Part shown: positions 13,543 through 21,280 of the stretch, in pieces
How positions within the stretch are numbered: the stretch's first letter is position 1
How the letters are laid out: every line of letters starts with the position of its first letter
Source of the DNA: CAZJGG01 sp964545475
GTDB lineage: Bacteria; Bacillota; Clostridia; Lachnospirales; JAISER01
Length of the DNA stretch: 29,028 bases
Reading direction: 5' to 3'
NCBI GenBank assembly: GCA_964545475.1
Contig: CAZJGG010000043.1
Coordinates: 1-29,028 of the forward strand
The notes under the pieces: generated by a model
Database searches by the model: none
What the model was told of the DNA's origin: nothing
The model's input: the letters and a program-made list of their open reading frames with translations, nothing else
Translations under genes and position numbers: made by a program

Positions 13543-14763
13543 ATGAAAGACATGAGCTATCTTAATGACAAACCAATTGCAGTTTTAGGCGGCGGAGCAG
13601 TAGCTAAAGCTATAGCTGGCGACTGTGCGCTTGGCGGAAAAAAAGTTAGAATTTGTGATATGGCGCCATTTGCTGAAAAAACTCTTAGAAACGTTGAAAA
13701 AGTTGGTATTAAATTCTACGGCGACCAAATTAACTTATATGGGTTTGAACGTGAAGGCTTTGCAAAAATGGATATGGTAACTACTGACGTTGCAGAAGCT
13801 GTTAAAGGCGCTGGCATTATTGTTATCGGTACTCCAACATTCGGACATAAACCATTTTTTGAAAAATTAATTCCTTGCCTTGAAGACGGTCAAGTAGTAC
13901 ATATTTTCCCTGATAACTTCGGAAGCTTGATTTTCAGAAAAATGATGCGTGAAATGGGTTGCACAAAAGATGTTATCATTGGCGGCTGGTCTTCTTCTAC
14001 ATATGGCAGCCGTGTTGACATTCATGGCGGCGTTATTACTCACAAAATCAGAGTATACTATCGTGCTATCACTCTTCGTGGTGCAGCTATGCCTTCTTGC
14101 GATACTGAAGCGTTTATCGAAAGCTCAAAATATTTGCCTTCTATGGATGCAGTTACATACGGAGACGGTGCTGTAGCTGGTGACACTTGCTTAGACATCG
14201 GCCTTTCTAACGTTAACCCTGTTCTTCACTGCCCAGGCGCAGTTTTAGGCGTTTCAACAATGGAAAACTACGGTCGTATATTTGGAGAAGACAAATTTAA
14301 ATTCTCTATTTACTCACATGCATATTGCCCATCTATCTCAGAAGTTCAATACAGCTTCTATTTAGAAGAATGCAAGCTTGCAGAAACTCTTGGCGTAGGC
14401 ATTCAGCCATACCAAAGAGACGACTTCTTCTCACGTGAAAACGTATTAGGCCAAGAATACATGGGACACGACTACTTAATTCCATTTGATCAACAAGATC
14501 CAATCCAATTTGGAACAGGTCCATTCAACATGGAAAACAGATACATCACAGAAGACATTCCTGTTGGTTGCTTTGTTTACAGCCAGCTTGCTAAAAAATT
14601 CGGCGTAGAAACTCCTGTTATCGATTCTATGATTTCTCTTTCTAACGCAATCCTTAAGAGAGATTTAACTAAGAACGGATACACACTTGAATATTTAGGT
14701 ATTGATAAAATGGATAAAGATGCGCTTAATGCATGGTTAAGAGAAGGTAAATACACTGTGTAA
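13543..14763 (+). CDS. Octopine/opine dehydrogenase-family oxidoreductase
   Basis: A 406-residue NAD(P) enzyme. The N-terminal Rossmann motif GGGAVAKAIAGDCALGG spans residues 16-32 with the acidic end of strand 2 at Asp39. The second domain (about 200-390) carries SNVNPVLHCPG with His229, the family's likely catalytic base. Opine dehydrogenases reversibly join an amino acid and a 2-keto acid through a secondary amine. ATG follows AAGGAGG. It is first in the operon and unusually rich in C-ending codons (TTC, AAC, TAC), which suggests high expression. It shares its fold superfamily with ketopantoate reductase, notable because a PanB-like gene is in the same operon. The real substrate is unknown. 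Confidence 0.88.
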   Translation: MKDMSYLNDKPIAVLGGGAVAKAIAGDCALGGKKVRICDMAPFAEKTLRNVEKVGIKFYGDQINLYGFEREGFAKMDMVTTDVAEAVKGAGIIVIGTPTFGHKPFFEKLIPCLEDGQVVHIFPDNFGSLIFRKMMREMGCTKDVIIGGWSSSTYGSRVDIHGGVITHKIRVYYRAITLRGAAMPSCDTEAFIESSKYLPSMDAVTYGDGAVAGDTCLDIGLSNVNPVLHCPGAVLGVSTMENYGRIFGEDKFKFSIYSHAYCPSISEVQYSFYLEECKLAETLGVGIQPYQRDDFFSRENVLGQEYMGHDYLIPFDQQDPIQFGTGPFNMENRYITEDIPVGCFVYSQLAKKFGVETPVIDSMISLSNAILKRDLTKNGYTLEYLGIDKMDKDALNAWLREGKYTV

Positions 14764-14775
14764 GGAGAGAAAAAA

Positions 14776-16200
14776 ATGAGCAAGCCCATTCAAAGAAATG
14801 TTGAATTTGCAATGCTTAACAAAGCGCAAATTGAAAAAATACATGAAAAATCTATATACATAATGGAAAATATCGGCATGAGATATGCCGGAGAACGCGC
14901 GCTTAAGCTTTTAAAAGATGCAGGTGCATCAGTTGACGGCAACGGCATTGTAAAATTGCCTGCAAAGCTTGTTGAAAAAGCTATTGCAAGCGCACCTAAA
15001 AGCTTGACTTTATATAACCGTGACGGAAAAGAAATGATGCAAATTGATTCCAAAAATCAATGTTATTTCGGTACTCATGCAGATCAGCTTGAATTTGTAG
15101 ACCCTTTAACAAATAAAGTTCGTCCATTTTTGAAAGCGGATATTAAAACAATGTGTAAAGTTGCAAGTGCGCTTAAAAACATTTATTTTGTATTGTCCGT
15201 TGGTATGACAGCAGATGTTAAGCCGGAAGTGCAGACACAATCTACATTTATTGAAACAATTAGAAATTTTGATAAAGTTATTAACTTTTCCACAAATGAC
15301 ATTGAATCTTTAACAGAATGTATTAACATTGCGGCTGAATTTGCGGGTGGGCTCAAAAATTTACAGGATAAACCATTTATTTTCAATTATTGCGAGCCAA
15401 TACCTCCGCTTACGCACCCAATTGAATCCACAGAGAAAATTATGATTTCTGCTGAAAACAGAATTCCTTTCGTTTACATGCCATATTGCATGATGGGTGG
15501 CACTTCTCCAATGAGCGCAGCGGCAACGCTTGCTCAATGTAACGCTGAAGCTTTAGGCGGTCTTGTTCTTGCGCAGCTTACAGCGGAAGGTTCTCCGTTT
15601 ATTTACGGTGCTATGCCATCAATTTTTGATATGCAAACTACTATCGGTTCATACGGTGCGCCTGATTTCCACAGAAACATTGCAGCTATGGCAGACTTGG
15701 TTGCATATTACGGATTGCCGTTTTATGGCACTGCCGGATGTTCAGATGCTAAAAACCCTGACCCTCAGGCTGTTTCCGAAGTTACATACGAAATTATGTC
15801 CACAATGCTTTCCAAAGCGAACATCATTCACGATGTTGGTGTTATGGATCACTGCAACAGTGTATCTCCTGAAATGGTTGTTATTGCAGACGAAATTATC
15901 GAATGCCTTAAAAGCTACACCGGCGGCATAAATATTGATGAAGAAGAGTTTGCTTTAGACACTATTAAAGACGTTGGTCACGGCGGACATTATCTTGAAG
16001 AAGACCATACTCTTGAAAACTATAACTCAATTTTCTATCCAAAATTGTTCTCCCGCAAGATGCAAAATCCGGAAGAAAGCGAAGTTATGCCTAAAGTTAA
16101 TGCTAAATTAAAAGACATTATTGAAAACTACAATGTTCCGGAGTTGGATAAAGGACGCCTTGACATACTTGAAAAATGGGAAAAGAAAATCGGTATTTAA
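14776..16200 (+). CDS. MttB-family methyltransferase, non-pyrrolysine, copy 1
   Basis: A 474-residue member of the trimethylamine methyltransferase superfamily. Marks include GGTSPMSAAATLAQCNAEAL from about residue 241, a GAPDFHRN segment and GHGGHYLEEDHT near 400-412. The frame has no internal TAG, so it lacks the pyrrolysine of archaeal MttB. It belongs with the broad bacterial group that contains glycine betaine, proline betaine and carnitine demethylases (MtgB, MtpB, MtcB). Those enzymes pass a methyl group to a corrinoid protein, and none is encoded here. ATG follows GGAGAG, 12 bp after the preceding stop. Substrate cannot be read from sequence. Confidence 0.9.
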   Translation: MSKPIQRNVEFAMLNKAQIEKIHEKSIYIMENIGMRYAGERALKLLKDAGASVDGNGIVKLPAKLVEKAIASAPKSLTLYNRDGKEMMQIDSKNQCYFGTHADQLEFVDPLTNKVRPFLKADIKTMCKVASALKNIYFVLSVGMTADVKPEVQTQSTFIETIRNFDKVINFSTNDIESLTECINIAAEFAGGLKNLQDKPFIFNYCEPIPPLTHPIESTEKIMISAENRIPFVYMPYCMMGGTSPMSAAATLAQCNAEALGGLVLAQLTAEGSPFIYGAMPSIFDMQTTIGSYGAPDFHRNIAAMADLVAYYGLPFYGTAGCSDAKNPDPQAVSEVTYEIMSTMLSKANIIHDVGVMDHCNSVSPEMVVIADEIIECLKSYTGGINIDEEEFALDTIKDVGHGGHYLEEDHTLENYNSIFYPKLFSRKMQNPEESEVMPKVNAKLKDIIENYNVPELDKGRLDILEKWEKKIGI

Positions 16201-16217
16201 TTGAGGAGTGAATTTCT

Positions 16218-17009
16218 ATGATTCTATGGCAAAACAGAGACATGGGCATAGATTACATAAAAGCTAGAAAAGACCACGTTTGTTATGGCATGGGGCTTGG
16301 CATAATTTTGTTAAATGACGCTTATCCGGGATTTCCGGGAGACGTTAGAAATGCTTCGGCTTTTCCATATCCTGTGCAATACCAAATAGCGGAAGGCGTA
16401 ACAAATAAAACCCTTGTTTATGATAAAGACCCTGCTAAATGCCGTGAGGCAGTTTTGGCTGCTGCAAGGCATTTAGAAAGGCTTGGCTGCCGTGCTGTTG
16501 CTGCGGAATGCGGTTATTTTGCCTTTTTCCAAAAAGATGTTGCAAATGCGCTTTCAGTTCCTGTATTTATGTCTAGCCTTTTGCAAGTTCCGTTTATCCA
16601 ACAGGTTATCGGCCCTAAAAAGAAAGTCGGCATAATTTGTGCGCAAGCTCAATTTCTATCCCAACAACATTTAGAAAATGTTGGTATAGATTTGAATTCA
16701 AATTATGCAATCGCAGGCTCTCAAGACGAATACGGCGTAACAGAATTTGACAACCTTTGGAATCCTAATAAACGCCCTGAAGTACCAGAAGCGTATTTTA
16801 ACAAAGCTCAGCAGCAAATGAATGATTGTGCAAAAGCTTTTATTAAAAAACACCCTGATATTGGCGCAATAATGCTTGAATGCACAGGAATGCAGCCGTT
16901 TGCTAGAGGGATTCAGCGTGAAGTTGATTTGCCTGTATTTAGCTGGGGTACAATTCTTGATTATGCATACTCCGTAGTTAACCACAGAGATTATTACGGG
17001 CATGTATAA
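16218..17009 (+). CDS. Asp/Glu/hydantoin racemase-superfamily protein
   Basis: A 263-residue protein with the two-Cys pattern of this fold: Cys98 in AAECGYF and Cys222 in MLECTGMQPFARGIQ. The two domains (about 20-125 and 130-250) are related by internal symmetry, with VGIICAQAQF opening the second. Members racemise amino acids or hydantoins, or act as decarboxylases or isomerases with a single Cys. Both Cys here favour proton transfer at a carbon next to a carboxylate. It lies between two MttB genes with 17- and 28-bp gaps, so it belongs to the same pathway. ATG follows TTGAGGAG. Confidence 0.82.
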   Translation: MILWQNRDMGIDYIKARKDHVCYGMGLGIILLNDAYPGFPGDVRNASAFPYPVQYQIAEGVTNKTLVYDKDPAKCREAVLAAARHLERLGCRAVAAECGYFAFFQKDVANALSVPVFMSSLLQVPFIQQVIGPKKKVGIICAQAQFLSQQHLENVGIDLNSNYAIAGSQDEYGVTEFDNLWNPNKRPEVPEAYFNKAQQQMNDCAKAFIKKHPDIGAIMLECTGMQPFARGIQREVDLPVFSWGTILDYAYSVVNHRDYYGHV

Positions 17010-17037
17010 GAAGCGTAGCTAAAGAAAGGTTGATTTT

Positions 17038-18423
17038 ATGAAATTTAATGCACAATACCTTTCTGATAAAGAGATAGAGGTATTTCAAAACGCAACGCTA
17101 ATGATTCTTGAAAAAGGCGGCGTTCGTTTTCAAAGCGAGGCTGCTCTTGAAATATTTAAGAAAAACGGCGCAAAAATTGACGGTGAAATTGTTTACATAG
17201 ACGAAAAATTGTTAAATAAAGCCTTAAAAACCGCTCAAAGAAGCTTTACAGTTTACGGAAGAGGTTCAGAGGTTTTAATAGGTGGGGACAGACCGGCGCT
17301 TGCGCCGGCTTCCGGTCCTGTATTTGTTAAAAGAGACGGTAAAAAGCGCCTTGCGACCCAAGAAGATTATATTGATTTTCTTAAGCTTACAGAATCATCA
17401 AAAGTTATAAATTTTGCTAATTATATTGTTGTTGAACCACAGGATATGCCGGAAGACAAGCGGAAGCTTTATCAAATTGCCCAAACCCTCAAATATACCA
17501 CAAAACCAATTGTCGGTATGGCAATGGGGGAGGGGATGAGCGAAAAAGCTTTAGAGCTTGTTTCAAAATTTTACGGCGGTCTTGACAAAAACAGAATGCT
17601 AGGCATAATAAGCCCCATTTCTCCGCTTTCTTACGACGAAGGGATGATAGAACACGTTTTTGCATATGCAAAACACAGGCAGCCATTAATGTTTGCCGCA
17701 TGTTCACTTCCCGGCGCAACCAGCCCAGTAAGTGTTGCCGGTACGATAGCGGTTGATAATGCAGAAGTTTTGGCTGGCATTGTTCTTGCACAGTTAATTG
17801 CGCCGGAGATGCCTGTTTTATATGGTTCAACTTCTACAGCTTGCGACATGCGTTTCTTAGCTCCATCAATAGGTTCGCCTGAGACAGGGCTTATAAGTGC
17901 TTCCGTGACGGCTCTTGCCCATAGTTACGGATTGCCTTGCCGCACAGGCGGCACTCTTACGGATGCTAAAGCGCTTGACATGCAAATGGGTATTGAAACA
18001 GCTATGACGTTAATGTCTGCAATTTCCGCAGGGGCAGACTTTGTGCTTCATGCAGCAGGGGTTATGGATTCGTTTAATACTGTTAGCCTTGAAAAGTTTA
18101 TAATAGATGAAGATACCATATCCAGCATTTTACGCATGAAAAGAGGATATGAAACCGACGATTTAATGCTTACAGCGGAGCTTATATGCGCTTTAGGTTC
18201 GGGTGCTCATTATGTGGCGGAAGACCATACTCTTGATAATTATATGGACGAAATGCATACCCCTAAGTTGTTTTCAAGAGAAGGCTACGACAAATGGGAA
18301 GAAGACGGAGCACAAAGCATTTTTGACAGAGCCCAAAGAGAACTTGCAATTAGGCTTGAAAAATACCAAATGCCACCGCTGGAAGCTGAAAGACTTGAAA
18401 TTTTAGACGAATATATAAGGTAA
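17038..18423 (+). CDS. MttB-family methyltransferase, non-pyrrolysine, copy 2
   Basis: A 461-residue paralogue of the gene at 14776. It shares GATSPVSVAGTIAVDNAEVL (about 226-245) and GSGAHYVAEDHTLDNY (about 388-403). The two proteins are clearly different over most of their length, so this is not a recent duplication; they may act on different methyl donors or on successive methyl groups. No in-frame TAG occurs. ATG follows AAAGGTTG, a modest site. No corrinoid-binding gene lies before or after. Confidence 0.9.
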   Translation: MKFNAQYLSDKEIEVFQNATLMILEKGGVRFQSEAALEIFKKNGAKIDGEIVYIDEKLLNKALKTAQRSFTVYGRGSEVLIGGDRPALAPASGPVFVKRDGKKRLATQEDYIDFLKLTESSKVINFANYIVVEPQDMPEDKRKLYQIAQTLKYTTKPIVGMAMGEGMSEKALELVSKFYGGLDKNRMLGIISPISPLSYDEGMIEHVFAYAKHRQPLMFAACSLPGATSPVSVAGTIAVDNAEVLAGIVLAQLIAPEMPVLYGSTSTACDMRFLAPSIGSPETGLISASVTALAHSYGLPCRTGGTLTDAKALDMQMGIETAMTLMSAISAGADFVLHAAGVMDSFNTVSLEKFIIDEDTISSILRMKRGYETDDLMLTAELICALGSGAHYVAEDHTLDNYMDEMHTPKLFSREGYDKWEEDGAQSIFDRAQRELAIRLEKYQMPPLEAERLEILDEYIR

Positions 18424-18452
18424 CTACAATAAGCACATGGGAGGGATGCAGA

Positions 18453-19298
18453 ATGGGTAAGAAAAATATACTTAATTTTGCTGATATGAAGAAAAAAGGT
18501 GAGCAAGTTGTTTGGGTAACTGCTTACGATTATTTAATGGGGGAATTTGCTGAACAAGCCGGCATGGACATGATTCTCGTAGGCGATTCTTTAGGCATGG
18601 TTGCTCTTGGATATAACGGAACAAACCCTGTTACAATGGACGACTGTATTTCAAGATGTAAAGCTGTAAAAAGAGGTGCGCCAAACACTTGGATTGTTGG
18701 GGATATGCCGTTTTTATCCTATCAAATTTCCGACGAGGATGCTGTTAGAAATGCAGGAAGATTTATTAAAGAAGCAGAAGTTGACTGTATTAAACTTGAA
18801 GGCGGCGTAAGAGTTGAGTCTCGTATTAAAGCCATTTCAAATGCAGGCATTCCTGTTATCGGGCATATCGGTTTAACACCTCAGAGCTCCGGTCAATTAG
18901 GCGGCTTTAAAGCGCAAGGCAGAGACGTTGCAAGCGCAAGATTCATGATTGAAGATGCTTTGGCAGTTGAACGTGCAGGAGCATTTGCAATTTTGGTTGA
19001 AGCTATTCCGCCGGAAGTAACTGCATTTATTCAGAAAAAACTTTCAATTCCTGTTTATTCAATTGGAGCAGGTCTTTGCGATGGTCAGCTTATGATTTGC
19101 GCAGACATCCTTGGTATGTTCCAAGCATTCACACCTAAGTTTGTTAAAAAATATGCAAACATTGCTGCTGATATTACAAACGCATTTAAAGAATATGTTC
19201 AAGATGTAAAAGATTCAAAATTTCCAGCTGACGAACATGTTTATCACATAATTGACCCACTTAGCGACTTTGAAAAAATGTTTGAGGAATATAAATAA
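18453..19298 (+). CDS. PanB-family hydroxymethyltransferase-like protein
   Basis: A 281-residue homologue of 3-methyl-2-oxobutanoate hydroxymethyltransferase. That enzyme adds a C1 unit from methylene-tetrahydrofolate to a 2-keto acid to give ketopantoate. All key residues are kept: Asp45 (VGDSLGM) and Asp84 (GDMPF) for the metal, Lys114 and Glu116 (IKLEGG), and Glu183 (LVEAIPP) as base. HIGLTPQS and IGAG are intact too. Yet panC, panD and panE are absent and it is locked in an operon with methyltransferase and transporter genes. A pathway-specific role on another keto acid seems likely, though it might also supply pantothenate. ATG follows GGGAGGG. Confidence 0.88.
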   Translation: MGKKNILNFADMKKKGEQVVWVTAYDYLMGEFAEQAGMDMILVGDSLGMVALGYNGTNPVTMDDCISRCKAVKRGAPNTWIVGDMPFLSYQISDEDAVRNAGRFIKEAEVDCIKLEGGVRVESRIKAISNAGIPVIGHIGLTPQSSGQLGGFKAQGRDVASARFMIEDALAVERAGAFAILVEAIPPEVTAFIQKKLSIPVYSIGAGLCDGQLMICADILGMFQAFTPKFVKKYANIAADITNAFKEYVQDVKDSKFPADEHVYHIIDPLSDFEKMFEEYK

Positions 19299-19299
19299 G

Positions 19300-19325
19300 A
19301 AAGCCTATGTGCGTACTAAGGCTTT
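19300..19325 (+). promoter_or_regulatory. Intra-operon hairpin between PanB-like and BCCT genes
   Basis: AAAGCCT and AGGCTTT pair around a 12-nt loop in the 57-bp gap. No T run follows directly, so it may stabilise or partly attenuate the mRNA rather than end it. Confidence 0.4.
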
Positions 19326-19355
19326 GTTCCACCATTTTTAAGAGGAGGTAAAATT

Positions 19356-21053
19356 ATGTCGGAAAATAAGTATGGAATATCAATGGACGAGGTTAAAAAG
19401 CGTGGAGGTTTCCGCCTTGGAGTTATTCTTTTCCCTGCAATAATTTTTTTATTTTTAGTTGTTATGGGGTTTTTGAATGCAAGCGCTTTTACCAATACTT
19501 TATGGGACATATTTTTAGCCATAATGGTTAACTTTGGCTGGCTTATTGATTTGGGGTGTCTTTGGTTCGTTATTTTCATGTTAATATGTATATTTTCACC
19601 GATTGGTAATATAAAATTCGGCGGAAAAGATGCACAGCCGGAATTTACTAGATGGAACTGGTGGGCAATTTCGCTTTGTGCAGGTATCGGTACAGGAATT
19701 GTTCTTTGGGGGCCTGTTGAACCTTTGATGCTTGCAATGGCTCCAGCTGTTGGTATGGGGCTTGCACCGGGAAGTGCCGGAGCAATAATGTGGGCGATGG
19801 AAAAATCTTTCCTTCACTGGACGTTTACACCATATGCAATTTACATAACAGTTGCTATTGCTGCTGCTTATGCATACTTTAACATGAAGAAAAATTACAA
19901 TGTAAGTGCTGCTTTTGCTCCTCTTCTTGGCGATAAGGCGGCAGGAGTAAAGTTTTCAGGTATAGTTGATGCTATTACAGTTTTTGCTATAACAGGTGGG
20001 GTTGCCGGTTCTCTTGGTTATGGTATGATGCAAATTGGTTCTGGTATTGCCGGAATGATGAATATTGAAGCAGGGCCGGTTGTATGGATTTTAGTTGCTA
20101 CATTTATTATAGTAGCTTATAATATCTCCGCAATTACAGGACTTGACAAAGGTATAAAATGGCTTAGTGACAAAAACGCATGGCTTTTTATCGCCCTTTT
20201 AATATTTGTATTTTTGTTCGGACCAAAAGCTTTTACTTTAAACCTTGGAACACAATCTTCCGGTCAATTTTTCCAAAACTTTATTTCTTCAATGACATTT
20301 ACATATCCATTCCACGATGATCCTAATCTTGTTGGCAGTGTTTGGCCAAACGGCAGTGAATTGTGGCCTCAATGGTGGGATATGTACTGGTTTACAGATT
20401 GGCTTTCTTTCGGTCCTATAGTTGGTCTTTTCTTAATTAAGCTTGCAAAAGGCAGAACTATTAGAGAATTCGTTATTGTAAACTGGGTTCTTCCGGCGCT
20501 TTTTGGTCTTATTTGGTTTACGGTATTTGGAAGTCTTGCAATTGACATTCAATTAAATCCATTAAGATACCCAAGCCTTAACCTTGAAGGTTTTGCTTCA
20601 CTTAATGAATTTATGATTGCAAAAGGAAATGAAAGCTTAATGTTAAAAGTTCTAGAAGCTGTTCCGCTTGCCGGCCTTATAAAACCTATTATGCTTATAG
20701 TCGTTTCATTGTCATTTGTAACTCTTGCAGATTCTATGACATCTACAGTTGCCCTTATGACAATTAAAAACAATGAAGGCGTTAAAGAAGCTCCTGCAAC
20801 AATTAAACTTGGCTGGGGTCTTCTAATGGGGCTTACATCAATCGTATTCGTTTTAAACGGCGGTATAGACGGCATAAAAGTCGTAAAAACAATAGCGGGC
20901 TTCCCGATTTTGTTTATGGAAATTGCCATAATGGTATGCTTCCTGATTTATATGGTCAAACGGTCAATGTCTGGTGCTTTGGCGCAAGAAATTAAAGGTG
21001 CATTGCCAGACGAGGTTGTAATAAGCCCACAAGATAAATCAGTAAATATGTAA
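19356..21053 (+). CDS. BCCT-family transporter
   Basis: A 565-residue membrane protein with about 12 hydrophobic segments. BCCT marks are present: GIGTGIVLWGPVEPL (about 115), LHWTFTPYAIY (about 148), the Trp-rich WWDMYWFTDWLSFGPIVG (about 341-358) and GRTIREFVIVNWVLP. The family moves betaine, carnitine, choline and other quaternary ammonium compounds, by Na+ or H+ symport or by exchange. Tails are short, without the long C-terminal osmosensor of BetP. That and the operon context suggest uptake of a carbon/nitrogen source or substrate-product exchange (CaiT-like), not osmoprotection. ATG follows AGAGGAGG. Last gene of the operon. Confidence 0.93.
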   Translation: MSENKYGISMDEVKKRGGFRLGVILFPAIIFLFLVVMGFLNASAFTNTLWDIFLAIMVNFGWLIDLGCLWFVIFMLICIFSPIGNIKFGGKDAQPEFTRWNWWAISLCAGIGTGIVLWGPVEPLMLAMAPAVGMGLAPGSAGAIMWAMEKSFLHWTFTPYAIYITVAIAAAYAYFNMKKNYNVSAAFAPLLGDKAAGVKFSGIVDAITVFAITGGVAGSLGYGMMQIGSGIAGMMNIEAGPVVWILVATFIIVAYNISAITGLDKGIKWLSDKNAWLFIALLIFVFLFGPKAFTLNLGTQSSGQFFQNFISSMTFTYPFHDDPNLVGSVWPNGSELWPQWWDMYWFTDWLSFGPIVGLFLIKLAKGRTIREFVIVNWVLPALFGLIWFTVFGSLAIDIQLNPLRYPSLNLEGFASLNEFMIAKGNESLMLKVLEAVPLAGLIKPIMLIVVSLSFVTLADSMTSTVALMTIKNNEGVKEAPATIKLGWGLLMGLTSIVFVLNGGIDGIKVVKTIAGFPILFMEIAIMVCFLIYMVKRSMSGALAQEIKGALPDEVVISPQDKSVNM

Positions 21054-21061
21054 AAGAACAT

Positions 21062-21097
21062 AAAAATAGAAACCTGCCATGCAGGCTTCTATTTTTT
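21062..21097 (+). terminator. Operon terminator after the BCCT gene
   Basis: AAAATAGAA..CCTGC-CAT-GCAGG..TTCTATTTTTT: a strong stem with a T run, 9 bp after the stop. Confidence 0.85.
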
Positions 21098-21121
21098 GTG
21101 TCAAAAAGTATGTTTTCGGAT

Positions 21122-21150
21122 TATAGCAATTTTCGACTTAAATTGCTATA
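21122..21150. terminator. Second hairpin with T run
   Basis: Perfect 11-bp arms (TATAGCAATTT / AAATTGCTATA), a 7-nt loop, then CCTTTTTGTTTTTTTT. It probably backs up the terminator at 21062. The same 11-mer appears at about 9095-9105 upstream of the XRE gene, where it does not form this stem. Confidence 0.6.
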
Positions 21151-21187
21151 CCTTTTTGTTTTTTTTGTATAATTTTGTTTTAATTAA

Positions 21188-21216
21188 TTGAAATTATTGT
21201 AACTAGCTGGTATAAT
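21188..21216 (+). promoter_or_regulatory. Promoter of the chemoreceptor gene
   Basis: TTGAAA (21188-21193), 17 bp, TATAAT (21211-21216) with the TG of an extended -10. It is a sigma-A type, not the motility sigma type. Confidence 0.7.
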
Positions 21217-21280
21217 AATGTAGATTGGAAAGTCTTTTTAATTTGCTGGCGTCTTTGTTATATTTTAAGGGGAGGTAATT

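Noticed and set aside
14776..18423. Pyrrolysine-containing MttB
   Set aside because: Both frames run full length without an internal TAG, so neither needs pyrrolysine.
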